A DNA stretch of 64,000 bases from BOG-931 sp963761525 (GTDB taxonomy: Bacteria > Pseudomonadota > Alphaproteobacteria > Rhizobiales > Xanthobacteraceae), in the NCBI GenBank assembly GCA_963761525.1, contig CAVXHG010000006.1, positions 751,813 through 815,812 on the forward strand, written 5' to 3'. Under the pieces are notes generated by a model. That model had not been told where the DNA came from. It made no database searches and saw only the letters and a list, made by a program, of their open reading frames with translations. How positions within the stretch are numbered: the stretch's first letter is position 1; each line of letters begins with the position of its first letter. Shown here piece by piece: positions 9,965 to 18,249 of the stretch. The position numbers were made by a program, and so were the translations under genes.

Positions 9965-10822
9965 GTGTCCAAGGCGCTCGACGAGGCCTGCTACGAGCTG
10001 GCGCTCGCCAACCGCATCATCGCCCACGAGGGCGTGCTCGACGGTTTCGGGCACGTCAGCGTGCGCCATCCCGACCATCCGGATCGCTATCTGCTGTCGC
10101 GCTCACGCAGCCCTGAGCTGGTCGAGCCGGCCGATCTGCTGGAGTTCACGCTGGACTCCGAGCCGGTGGGTACGCCGAAGGCCGAGTTTTACGGCGAGCG
10201 CGTGATCCACGGCTGCATCTATCAGGCGCGGCCGGACGTCCACGCCGTCTGCCACCATCACTCGCAGTCGATACTGCCGTTCTGCGTCACCGGCGTCGCG
10301 CTCGAGCCGGTGTTCCACATGGGACCGGTGATGGGCCAGGTGGTGCCGATGTGGGACAGCCGCGACGAGTTCGGCCATACCGATCTGCTGGTGGTGAAGC
10401 CGGAGGAAGGGCACTCGCTGGCGCGGGCACTTGGCCCGCACTGGATGGTGCTGATGCGCCGCCACGGCGCGACGGTCGCCGGGCGGTCGCTGCGCGAACT
10501 GGTGTTCCGCACCGTCTATTCGCACGCCAACGCCGAAATCCAGTTGCGATCGATGATGATCGGGACCATTAGCCCGCTGAGTGCGGCCGAGCGGCAGCGC
10601 GGCGAGCCCCGGCAATTGCAGCCGCGGCCGATGGGGCGGGCGTGGGAATACTGGACGACACGCCTGCAAAAGGCCGGCGAGCTGCCGCCGCGCAACTGCG
10701 CCCAAGCCGGCGCGGTCACGCCCGACCAAGCGCGCGGCGCCGAAACCGCAGAAGCAACGCGCCGCCAAGCGGCGGTCGCGGTAGCAAACGAACGCTGCGT
10801 CGACGCCGGGCGTCAGCCGTAG
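9965..10822 (+). CDS. Class II aldolase/adducin family protein
   Basis: 285 residues with the zinc-dependent class II aldolase fold: an N-terminal HEGVLDGFGHVSVRHP segment, the VCHHHSQS zinc-histidine region near residue 96 and a third histidine in RRHGATVAG. Relatives cleave or decarboxylate sugar phosphates and hydroxylated aromatic acids. The GTG start directly follows the cupin stop. The C-terminal 35 residues are Ala/Arg-rich low complexity beyond the fold. It ends 10 bases inside the convergent Pht5-like gene. Neighbours suggest it processes the product of the molybdenum hydroxylase. Confidence 0.8.
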   Translation: MSKALDEACYELALANRIIAHEGVLDGFGHVSVRHPDHPDRYLLSRSRSPELVEPADLLEFTLDSEPVGTPKAEFYGERVIHGCIYQARPDVHAVCHHHSQSILPFCVTGVALEPVFHMGPVMGQVVPMWDSRDEFGHTDLLVVKPEEGHSLARALGPHWMVLMRRHGATVAGRSLRELVFRTVYSHANAEIQLRSMMIGTISPLSAAERQRGEPRQLQPRPMGRAWEYWTTRLQKAGELPPRNCAQAGAVTPDQARGAETAEATRRQAAVAVANERCVDAGRQP

Positions 10823-11792
10823 GTCGGCACGAACAGCTTCTCGATCGGGATCTTGTCCGGGATCAGGCCCTGATCGACCATATAGCTGACCATGGCCTCC
10901 AGCGTCGGCCGGTTCGGCTCGATGCCGTAGGGCCAGCAATCGCCGCCGAACAGATCGTCGATCTCCTGCACGTCGTCGGGCAGCCACGGCAGCATGTAAC
11001 GCAGCGTTCCGGAGATCCGCATCTTCTCCCAGGCGACGGTTCTTGGCGGCGTCGAATGCGTCGTAGAGGCTCGTCGCCACGAACGGGTGCTTCTCGTAGA
11101 CGTCGTTGCGGATGACGATGAGGTGCATGATCGGGAAGATCTTGGTGCGGCGGTAGTAGTCCTGCTCCTTGTCGCGATAGTCGGGGAACAGCCGCACTAC
11201 GTCGGGATTACGCTTGAGCGCGCGCGGCAGGTTGGAGCCGATGATGGCCTGGATTTCGCCGGCTTCGAGCAGGTCGCTCAGCGACTTGCCGCTGGTGTTC
11301 TGGGTGATTTTGACCGGCTTGAGCATCGGCATGACATTGGGATTGCCGTAGGCAGCCCGGCTCGTTGATGGCGCCCTGCACCCACTCGATGGTCGAGAGA
11401 TCGACGCCGAGGTCGTGCTGCATCAGGCCGCGGATGAATAGCGCGGCAGTCTGGGTGTAGAGCGGCACGCCGATCCGCTTGCCTTCGAGGTCCTTGGCGG
11501 TTTTGACATGCTTGCGGTTGACCACGATGAAGCCGTGGCGGAACACCCGCGAGGCAAACACCGGCAACGCCACGAACGGCAGCTTCTTCGCGGCATAGCG
11601 GCTGATGAACTCCGAGCTCGACATCTCGCAGGCGTCGAACTCCAGGCGGTTGGACATGCGGTCGAAAATATCCCGCGGATTGTCCATGACGAGGAAGTTG
11701 AGATCGATGCCCTCGGGTTTGATGTCGCCCGTGTAGAGCGCGAGCATACGATCGTAGAGGCCGCAAGCGAAGGTGATCGGCAGATCAGACAT
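10813..11792 (-). CDS. Pht5-like (4,5-dihydroxyphthalate decarboxylase family) protein, two frameshifts
   Basis: A family often annotated as 4,5-dihydroxyphthalate decarboxylase, structurally related to periplasmic binding proteins but without a signal peptide. It begins LPITFACGLYDRMLALYTG and ends PIEKLFVPTYG. Two net +1 breaks occur: at 11354-11355 (glycine GG[C/T] before GCC TAC) and 11041-11042 (lysine AA[G/A] before ACC GTC); removing one base at each restores about 326 residues. It converges on the aldolase gene. It could be a decarboxylase of the same aromatic pathway or a solute-binding relative; the sequence does not decide. Confidence 0.75.
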
Positions 11793-12049
11793 GAAGACAC
11801 CGTTAAAGATGTTGAGGCGGGAGACGGAGTATCACACACGCTCTCGCACGCGTCATCGGAGCGGCGCGCACCGTGCTCCGCGCTCGCGCGAGTCGCGCTC
11901 CGCAAAAAAATTTGCGCTCCATGTCGTTTTTTTCTTGCAATGCATTTCTAATACGCCTATGTGCCGCTCGCCCAAATTCGCACGTGCCTGTGGCCGTGTG
12001 TCGATCGGTAGGCATCCGGACAAGAGGCCGGACAGTCGCCTGAGGTTCA
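11793..12049. other. Intergenic region upstream of the polyamine leader
   Basis: No gene is visible. The stretch separates the divergent Pht5-like gene and the decarboxylase leader. A comparatively A/T-rich patch at about 11905-11955 is the likeliest place for promoters, but no convincing -35/-10 pair could be named. Confidence 0.4.
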
Positions 12050-12405
12050 AAGTTTAGAGCCTCACTACGTGATCGGCAGCCGGAGGCGAAACCGGCGCAC
12101 CCCGCGCTCAACGGGGGACGCGGCTTAAAGCAACGACGGAGCGGGCTTTTTTGGTCTCGTTGGCTGTCCACAAGCCAACACCGAAGAGGCTTGTCCATCT
12201 TGCCGGCCGTGCGGAACGGGTTCTCCCGCTCCAATCCAAGGCAGCACATCGGCGAAGAGCCACGCGCGTCCACCGTGTCCCCAACGCACGGTCGTCTCGT
12301 GAAGCTCGTAGCCGCTGACGCCGGTCGTCTGTGCGCAAGCGCGGATGGCTGAAAATTCAACGCTGGACCGAGCTTAACCGCTCGGCCCCTTGAACCTGGA
12401 TATGA
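12050..12405 (+). promoter_or_regulatory. Structured leader upstream of ornithine decarboxylase (candidate alphaproteobacterial speF element)
   Basis: About 350 bases without a plausible gene precede the decarboxylase. Visible stems include GCCGG/CCGGC near 12071-12088, GTTGGCT/AGCCAAC at 12159-12179 and CCGAGC/GCTCGG at 12368-12385, the last just before the ribosome site AAGGAG. Alphaproteobacteria carry a long conserved RNA, the speF motif, exactly at this place. The match of gene context, length and structure supports that identity, but I could not align it to the family model. It probably regulates decarboxylase expression in response to polyamines or ornithine. Confidence 0.6.
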
Positions 12406-12417
12406 AGGAGCGCGCCC

Positions 12418-13560
12418 ATGACTGAGCGTATCCGCGAATTCCTGCGTCGCCGCCGTGACGAGGGTGTGGACGAAGGTCCGTGCCTGGTCGTCGATCTCGA
12501 CGTCGTGCGCGACAACTACAAGGCCTTTGCCAAGGCGCTGCCGGACAGCCGGGTGTTCTATGCCGTCAAGGCGAACCCGGCGCCGGAGCTGCTGTCGCTC
12601 CTGGCCTCACTCGGCTCCTGCTTCGACGCCGCCTCGGTCGCCGAGATCGAGATGGCGCTCGCTGCCGGCGCCTCCGCCGACCGCATCTCTTACGGCAACA
12701 CCATCAAGAAGGAGCGGGACATCGCCCGTGCCTTCGCGCTCGGTGTCCGGATGTTCGCGGTCGACTGCAAGCCCGAAGTGGAGAAGGTCGCGCGCGCCGC
12801 GCCCGGCTCCCGCGTCTTCTGCCGCATCCTCTCCGACTGCGTCGGGGCGGAATGGCCGCTGTCGCGCAAGTTCGGGTGCGAGCCGGGGATGGCTGTCGAC
12901 GTGCTCGAGCACGGGCTGAAGCTCGGACTGGTGCCGCATGGCGTGTCGTTCCATGTCGGCTCGCAGCAGCGCAACCAACATGCCTGGGACCGGGCGCTCG
13001 CTTCGGCGGCGACCGTATTCAAGGAGTGCGGCGAGCGCGGCATCAACCTTGCGATGGTCAACCTGGGCGGGGGCTTCCCGACCAAGTACCTGAAGAACGT
13101 CCCGACGGTGAAAACCTACGGGTCGGCGATCTTCAAGGCTCTGCGCAAACACTTCGGCAACCAGATCCCGGAAACCATCATCGAGCCGGGTCGCGGCATG
13201 GTCGGCAATGCCGGCCTGATCGAAGCGGAAGTCGTCCTCGTCTCGAAGAAGAGCGAGGAAGACGACGTGCGCTGGGTCTACCTCGACATCGGCAAGTTCG
13301 GCGGTCTCGCCGAGACGATGGACGAGTCGATCCGCTACCCGATCCGCACGCTGCGGGACGGCGACGCCATGGCGCCGTGCGTGCTCGCCGGACCGACCTG
13401 TGATTCGGCCGACGTGCTGTACGAAAAGGTGCCTTACATGCTCCCGGTCAGCCTCGAAATCGGCGACCGGGTGCTGATCGAAGGCACCGGCGCCTACACC
13501 TCGACCTACGCAGCGGTTGCCTTCAACGGCTTCGCGCCGCTGCGCACCTTCCACATCTAA
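12418..13560 (+). CDS. Ornithine/lysine decarboxylase, fold type III PLP enzyme
   Basis: Makes putrescine from ornithine (some relatives also cadaverine from lysine), the first step toward homospermidine. The 380-residue protein matches the short eukaryote-like decarboxylases. Lys51 in FYAVKANPAPE is the PLP lysine; HVGSQ (about 178), the glycine loop LGGGFPTKY (about 215) and EPGRGM bind the phosphate; CDSADVLYE near 328 carries the catalytic cysteine. AAGGAG precedes the ATG by 7 bases. A long structured leader lies upstream, and a GNAT gene and homospermidine synthase follow. Confidence 0.92.
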   Translation: MTERIREFLRRRRDEGVDEGPCLVVDLDVVRDNYKAFAKALPDSRVFYAVKANPAPELLSLLASLGSCFDAASVAEIEMALAAGASADRISYGNTIKKERDIARAFALGVRMFAVDCKPEVEKVARAAPGSRVFCRILSDCVGAEWPLSRKFGCEPGMAVDVLEHGLKLGLVPHGVSFHVGSQQRNQHAWDRALASAATVFKECGERGINLAMVNLGGGFPTKYLKNVPTVKTYGSAIFKALRKHFGNQIPETIIEPGRGMVGNAGLIEAEVVLVSKKSEEDDVRWVYLDIGKFGGLAETMDESIRYPIRTLRDGDAMAPCVLAGPTCDSADVLYEKVPYMLPVSLEIGDRVLIEGTGAYTSTYAAVAFNGFAPLRTFHI

Positions 13561-13626
13561 CCCCTCTTGCTCCGGCGCGCGCCTCGGCCCTGCGCCGGGG
13601 CGCAACGCCTCAAAGGAGTTGGAACG

Positions 13627-14199
13627 ATGGTGACCATTCGGGACGAAAAAATCTCCGATATCGCAGCCCGCGAGGCGCTGCTCGACGTCGCCTATGGCGC
13701 GGAGCGTTTCACCAAGACGTCCGAGCGCCTGCGCGAAGGCCGTTTGCCGGCGGATCGGCTTGCTCTGGTCGCGGTCGAGCACGGCCAGATCATCGGCACC
13801 GTGCGGCTCTGGCAAGTTGCGGCGGGTCCGGGGCGCGCAGCGCTGCTGCTTGGCCCGCTGGCGGTCCACCCCGAGCATCGCAATCGCGGTATCGGCTCGA
13901 CGCTGGTGCGCCGTGCCATTGCCCGCGCGCGCATGCTCGGCCATGAGGTCGTCCTGCTGGTCGGCGATGCGCCGTACTACAGCCGGTTCGGCTTCACCTC
14001 GGCGCAAACCGGCGACCTGTGGATGCCGGGGCGTTTCGAGCGGGACCGTCTGCTGGCGCTGGAACTTAAGCCGCAGGCGCTTGCGGGTGCGCGCGGGATG
14101 GTCGGCGCCACCGGCCAGCTCGCGCCGAAGCCCGAGCTCAACCTGCTCATCGCCGCGACCCAAAACCTCCGTCGTGCTCCCGTACGGCGTGCGGCGTAA
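13627..14199 (+). CDS. GNAT-family N-acetyltransferase
   Basis: 190 residues with the acetyl-CoA binding signature in LGPLAVHPEHRNRGIGSTLVRRAI (about 77-100; the core is RNRGIGS) and the late GFTSAQTGDLW strand. AAAGGAG at 13612-13618 fixes this ATG rather than an upstream in-frame codon. Its place between ornithine decarboxylase and homospermidine synthase suggests acetylation of a polyamine or precursor, but the family is too broad to name the substrate. Confidence 0.8.
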   Translation: MVTIRDEKISDIAAREALLDVAYGAERFTKTSERLREGRLPADRLALVAVEHGQIIGTVRLWQVAAGPGRAALLLGPLAVHPEHRNRGIGSTLVRRAIARARMLGHEVVLLVGDAPYYSRFGFTSAQTGDLWMPGRFERDRLLALELKPQALAGARGMVGATGQLAPKPELNLLIAATQNLRRAPVRRAA

Positions 14200-14238
14200 A
14201 ACGCAAGACACACTATCAGTACATCTAGCTAACCTTGG

Positions 14239-14265
14239 CCCCGATCCGATTGAATCGGATCGGGG
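14239..14265. terminator. Perfect 12-bp hairpin between the GNAT and homospermidine synthase genes
   Basis: CCCCGATCCGAT pairs perfectly with its complement across a 3-base TGA loop. No T-run follows on either strand, so it may act as an attenuator, RNA-processing or mRNA-stabilising element inside the polyamine operon rather than a classical terminator. Confidence 0.6.
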
Positions 14266-14307
14266 GTAGATTTCTAGCAATGCGCTATTGGCTCTGGAGG
14301 CACGATA

Positions 14308-15738
14308 ATGACTGAGTGGCCCATTCACGCCCGTATCACCGGCCCCATTGTGATGATCGGTTTCGGCTCGATCGGCAAAGGCACGCTGCCTTTGATCGAG
14401 CGTCATTTCACTTATGACAAGGACCGGATCGTCGTTATCGATCCCGAAGACAAAGACAGGAAGCTGCTGGATGAGCGCGGTATCCGCTTCATCCATCAAG
14501 CGATCACCCAGAAGAATTACCGCGAACTGCTGGGTCCGCTGCTGACCGAAGGCGGCGGCCAGGGCTTTTGCGTCAACCTGTCGGTCGATACCTCGTCGGT
14601 TGCGATCATGGAGTTCTGCCGCGAGATCGGCGCGCTCTACATCGATACCGTCGCGGAACCGTGGCCCGGCTTCTATTACGACTCCAAGCTTGGTCCGGAA
14701 GCGCGCTCGAATTACGCCTTGCGGGAAGCCGTGCTGGCGGCCCGCCGCAAGAATCCGGGCGGCTCCACCGCGGTATCCTGCTGCGGCGCCAATCCGGGCA
14801 TGGTGTCGTGGTTCGTCAAGCAGGCGCTGCTGAACGTCGCCGGCGATCTCGGCGTGAAATTCAAAGAGCCGAAATCGCGTGAAGAGTGGGGCAAGCTCGC
14901 CAAGAAAGTCGGCGTGAAGGGCATCCACATTGCCGAGCGCGATACCCAGCGGGCAAAGCAGCCGAAGCCGCTCGAGGTTTTCGTCAATACCTGGTCGGTT
15001 GAAGGCTTCCTGTCGGAAGGCATGCAGCCGGCCGAACTTGGCTGGGGCTCGCACGAGAAGAAGCTGCCAAAAAACGGCTTCAAACATAAGGCCGGCTGTC
15101 AGGCGGCGATCTACCTGACGCAACCCGGCGCGAACACGCGGGTGCGGTCATGGACGCCGACGGCAAAGGCGCAATACGGCTTTCTGGTCACCCACAACGA
15201 GGCGATTTCGATCGCGGACTTCTTCACGCTGCGCGACGGCCGCAAGGTGGTTTACCGGCCGACTTGCCACTACGCCTACCATCCGTGCAACGACGCGGTG
15301 CTGTCGCTGCACGAACTGTTCGGACAAGCCGGCGAACGCCAGCCGTCGATCCACATCCTGGATGAAAACGAGATCGTCGACGGTATCGACGAACTCGGCG
15401 TGCTGCTCTACGGCCACAAGAAGAACGCGTACTGGTACGGCTCGCAGCTTTCCGTCGAGGAAACGCGGCGGCTCGCGCCGTATCAGAACGCCACCGGCAT
15501 GCAGGTGACGTCGGCGGTGCTCGCCGGCATGGTGTGGGCGCTGGAAAATCCGAACGCCGGCATCGTCGAAGCCGACGAGATGGATTTCCGCCGCTGCCTG
15601 GAAGTGCAGATGCCGTATCTCGGTCCGGTGATCGGCGCTTATACCGACTGGACACCGATCACGGGCCGGCCGGGCCTGTTCAAGGAAGAGATCGACAAGC
15701 GCGATCCCTGGCAGTTCAGCAACGTGTTGGTGAGCTGA
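14308..15738 (+). CDS. hss: Homospermidine synthase
   Basis: Bacterial homospermidine synthase joins two putrescine-derived units in an NAD-dependent reaction to give sym-homospermidine, a main rhizobial polyamine. The 476 residues match the usual length. The Rossmann motif VMIGFGSIGKG lies at 15-25 and the saccharopine-dehydrogenase-like second half follows, with conserved stretches such as CCGANPGMVSWFVK and TDWTPITGRPGLF. TCTGGAGG precedes the ATG. The upstream decarboxylase supplies its substrate and an intrinsic terminator follows the stop. Confidence 0.93.
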   Translation: MTEWPIHARITGPIVMIGFGSIGKGTLPLIERHFTYDKDRIVVIDPEDKDRKLLDERGIRFIHQAITQKNYRELLGPLLTEGGGQGFCVNLSVDTSSVAIMEFCREIGALYIDTVAEPWPGFYYDSKLGPEARSNYALREAVLAARRKNPGGSTAVSCCGANPGMVSWFVKQALLNVAGDLGVKFKEPKSREEWGKLAKKVGVKGIHIAERDTQRAKQPKPLEVFVNTWSVEGFLSEGMQPAELGWGSHEKKLPKNGFKHKAGCQAAIYLTQPGANTRVRSWTPTAKAQYGFLVTHNEAISIADFFTLRDGRKVVYRPTCHYAYHPCNDAVLSLHELFGQAGERQPSIHILDENEIVDGIDELGVLLYGHKKNAYWYGSQLSVEETRRLAPYQNATGMQVTSAVLAGMVWALENPNAGIVEADEMDFRRCLEVQMPYLGPVIGAYTDWTPITGRPGLFKEEIDKRDPWQFSNVLVS

Positions 15739-15770
15739 ACGCGCCGGTTACGTTCAAGTTATACGTAAGC

Positions 15771-15810
15771 AAGCCGCGACCGGATCATGCCCCTAGTCGC
15801 GGCTTTTCTT
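15771..15810 (+). terminator. Intrinsic terminator of the polyamine operon
   Basis: AGCCGCGAC (15772-15780) pairs with GTCGCGGCT (15796-15804) and is followed by TTTTCTTTT. It lies 33 bases after the homospermidine synthase stop. Confidence 0.8.
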
Positions 15811-15881
15811 TTGTTGAAGGCAAGCGCCGTTAGAGCGAAGTCGTTTTAGATTGAATCGATCGTCGCTCTAGCATTTTGATT

Positions 15882-15930
15882 GAGCATGATCTTTTCGGAA
15901 AATCGGTTTCCACTTTTCCGGATCATGCTC
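15882..15930. repeat. Imperfect palindrome resembling a dispersed Bradyrhizobiaceae intergenic repeat
   Basis: GAGCATGATC at one end is mirrored by GATCATGCTC at the other, with an inner CTTTTCGGAAAA/TTTTCCG pairing. I recognise this form from many intergenic spaces of Bradyrhizobium-like genomes, though I could not count copies elsewhere. Its right end touches the stop codon of the minus-strand binding protein, so it can also act as that gene's terminator. Confidence 0.6.
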
Positions 15931-16925
15931 TATTTCAGCCGCTTCGCTGCTTCCTCGACCAGGCTCAGGTCGGTGTATTTTTTGACGTCGAAACTGGCCT
16001 GGGTGAAGCCCAGGTCGTGCGTCAAGTCGACGTTCTTCTGCAAAGCGTCGAGGTTCGGCATCAAGTTCGGATCGTGATAGACGTCCTTCTTGGTGAAGGC
16101 CCAATCGAACGTGTCCGGCGATCGCTTTACCAGATCGCCAAGGATTTGCTTGGCGGCTTCGTGGTTCGCTGGATCAAGATACCAGTGAACGATACGAAGC
16201 GAATCCTCCATGAAATCGACCATTGCGGCGCGGTTCTTGTCGATAAAGGGTTTGCGCGCCTGCCAGGTGATCATGTCGGCGACGCCGATGGCGTCGCGCT
16301 GCACAAACAGGCTGCGGGCGATTTTTTGCAGTTCGGGGTCGTATGAAAACGGCAGCACCGCCGGAATGAGATCGACCTTGTGCTCCGCCAGCATCGCTTT
16401 CATCGCCGGGAACGGCGCTTCGACGACGGTGTAGTCGCGGTTCGGCTCCAGGCCGTGCTTGTGCAGCATGGCCTTTAAGGCGACATCGACGGCGCTGCCC
16501 GCAGCATTGGTCGCGACGACCTTGCCTTTGAGGTCTTCGACCTTCTGGATCGGGCTGTCTTTGAGCACCATGAAACCCTGCGAATAGTAGCCTTCGACGC
16601 CGTCCTGGAATTCGTCGCTGATGATGCGAAGGTCATCGAGGCCGGCATTGCCGATGGCGATACCCAGCGTCGAATAGGCGAGGTTGGTGACTTCGACCTC
16701 GTTGGTGGCAAGCGCCGTGATCATCGGCGGCGTGCCGACATAGTGCACCGGCTCCATCACATAAGACTGGCCGAAATGCTTGGCGAGATCCTTCTTTTGC
16801 AGCCAGATCGAGCCCCAATTGCCGGGCGCCACCCAGCCATCGCGGATCGTCACCGGCTGGGCACTGGCTGTGCCCGCGAGACACGCGGCAAATAAAGCCA
16901 GCCCAATGTATGTCACTGCACGCAT
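15930..16925 (-). CDS. ABC transporter substrate-binding protein, NMT1/SsuA-like (paralogue A)
   Basis: 331-residue periplasmic protein with a signal peptide ending at about TASA|QP (residue 22). The mature start VTIRDGWVAPGNWGSIWL and the block VVEAPFPAMKAML are shared with the next gene, so the two are paralogues. GGAGG lies before the ATG. No permease or ATPase is adjacent; the nearest candidate is the binding-protein-less importer at 20844-23238. Ligand unknown. Confidence 0.85.
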   Translation of the reverse strand: MRAVTYIGLALFAACLAGTASAQPVTIRDGWVAPGNWGSIWLQKKDLAKHFGQSYVMEPVHYVGTPPMITALATNEVEVTNLAYSTLGIAIGNAGLDDLRIISDEFQDGVEGYYSQGFMVLKDSPIQKVEDLKGKVVATNAAGSAVDVALKAMLHKHGLEPNRDYTVVEAPFPAMKAMLAEHKVDLIPAVLPFSYDPELQKIARSLFVQRDAIGVADMITWQARKPFIDKNRAAMVDFMEDSLRIVHWYLDPANHEAAKQILGDLVKRSPDTFDWAFTKKDVYHDPNLMPNLDALQKNVDLTHDLGFTQASFDVKKYTDLSLVEEAAKRLK

Positions 16926-16985
16926 TTGTTTCCTCCGAAGGTGATGGGAACGCCGTTGGTGCGGCGTCTCGCTTTTCTGGAAGAA

Positions 16986-17985
16986 CTATCGCAGGCGCTT
17001 GGCTGCTTCCTCGATCATGCTGAGGTCGGAGTGCGCCTTAACGTCGAAGCTTGCCTGTACGAAGCCGAGCTCGTGCGTCGTGTCGACGTTCTTCTGGAGC
17101 GCCCCGAGGTCGGGCCGCATATCCGGTGAGCGATAATAGTCATCCTTGGTGAACAGCCAGCCGAACCGCTCCGGCGGTTGTTTGGTGACAGTGCTGGCGA
17201 TCTGGGCAGCCGCGTCGTGGTTCTTGGGATCGAGATACCAGCGCTCGATACGCATCGAGTTCTTCCATGAAGTCGACGATCGCGGCGCGATTCTGGTCGA
17301 TGAACGATTTGCGCATCACCCACATCGCGAACTGGGTAGGGCCAACTGCATCGGTCATGGAGAACAACGGCCGTGCGATTTTTTTCAATTCGGGATCAAG
17401 CGCGAACGGCAGCACGGTCGGGATCAGGTCGACCTTCTTTTCCGCGAGCATCGCCCGCACACCGGGAAACGGCGCCTCAACCACGGTGTAATCGCGGTTC
17501 GGCTCCAGCCCATGCTTGTGCAACATCGCTTTCATCGCGACGTCGACGCCGCTGCCCGCGGCGTTGGTGGTCAGCACCTTGCCCTTGAGGTCTTCGACTT
17601 TCTTGATCGGCCCGTCGGCCAGAACCTGGAAGTCGTCGTCGCGATAACCAGGATGGCCATCCTGGAATTCATCGGCGACGACACGCAAGTCATCCATACC
17701 GGCGTTTTCAATCGCGATCGGGAGCGTTGTATAAGCGAGATCGCCGATCTCAAGCTCGCCGGTCGCCATCGCCGTGATCATCGGTGGTGTACCGGCGTAA
17801 CGGACGCTCTCGAACACATACGATTTGCCGAAGTGGACGGCGAGGTCCTTTTTCTCCAGCCAGATCGAAGCCCAATTGGAGACCGGAGCCACCCAGGAAC
17901 CGCGAATTTTCAGCGGATCGGCATGGGCCGTTCCTGTCAGTATCGCGGCGAACAGGCACGCACATGCGAATTGTTTCGTAAGCAT
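16986..17985 (-). CDS. ABC transporter substrate-binding protein, NMT1/SsuA-like (paralogue B), frameshifted
   Basis: Paralogue of the preceding binding protein, with LKIRGSWVAPVSNWASIWL at the mature N-terminus after a signal peptide ending near AHA|D. A GGGGGAA ribosome site supports the ATG at 17985. A net +1 break at 17259-17260, in the codon after FME (GA[A/C] before TCG ATG), moves the C-terminal 90 residues (RIERWYLDPKNHDAA to EEAAKRLR) to another frame; removing one base restores a protein colinear with paralogue A. Confidence 0.82.
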
Positions 17986-18249
17986 ATTTCCCCCCGATGT
18001 GCCGTCCTGCCGGTCGTCAGGCCCGGTCATTTTCAGTTCGGCCGGGATTGTGGGCGTAAAGCTCGACGTGGCGCAAGCCTGCCGCTTGCCGCACCGGCGC
18101 GCCGCCTGCATTCACGTTCACGTCAAGCACAGGCGTGTCATTTCGAGTTTACTGTCTTGCGGTGGTAACTATCGCTTCGGTGCTCAAAGAAGCGGCGGCG
18201 CGTAGCGTCTTTCTCGAAAGCCGCTCGTTGAGAGCGGGGGCTCTACGCC

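Noticed and set aside
12607..15123. Very long open frame on the minus strand across the polyamine genes
   Set aside because: It is antisense to three well-supported genes, has no ribosome site and an Arg/His-rich composition typical of shadow frames in GC-rich DNA.
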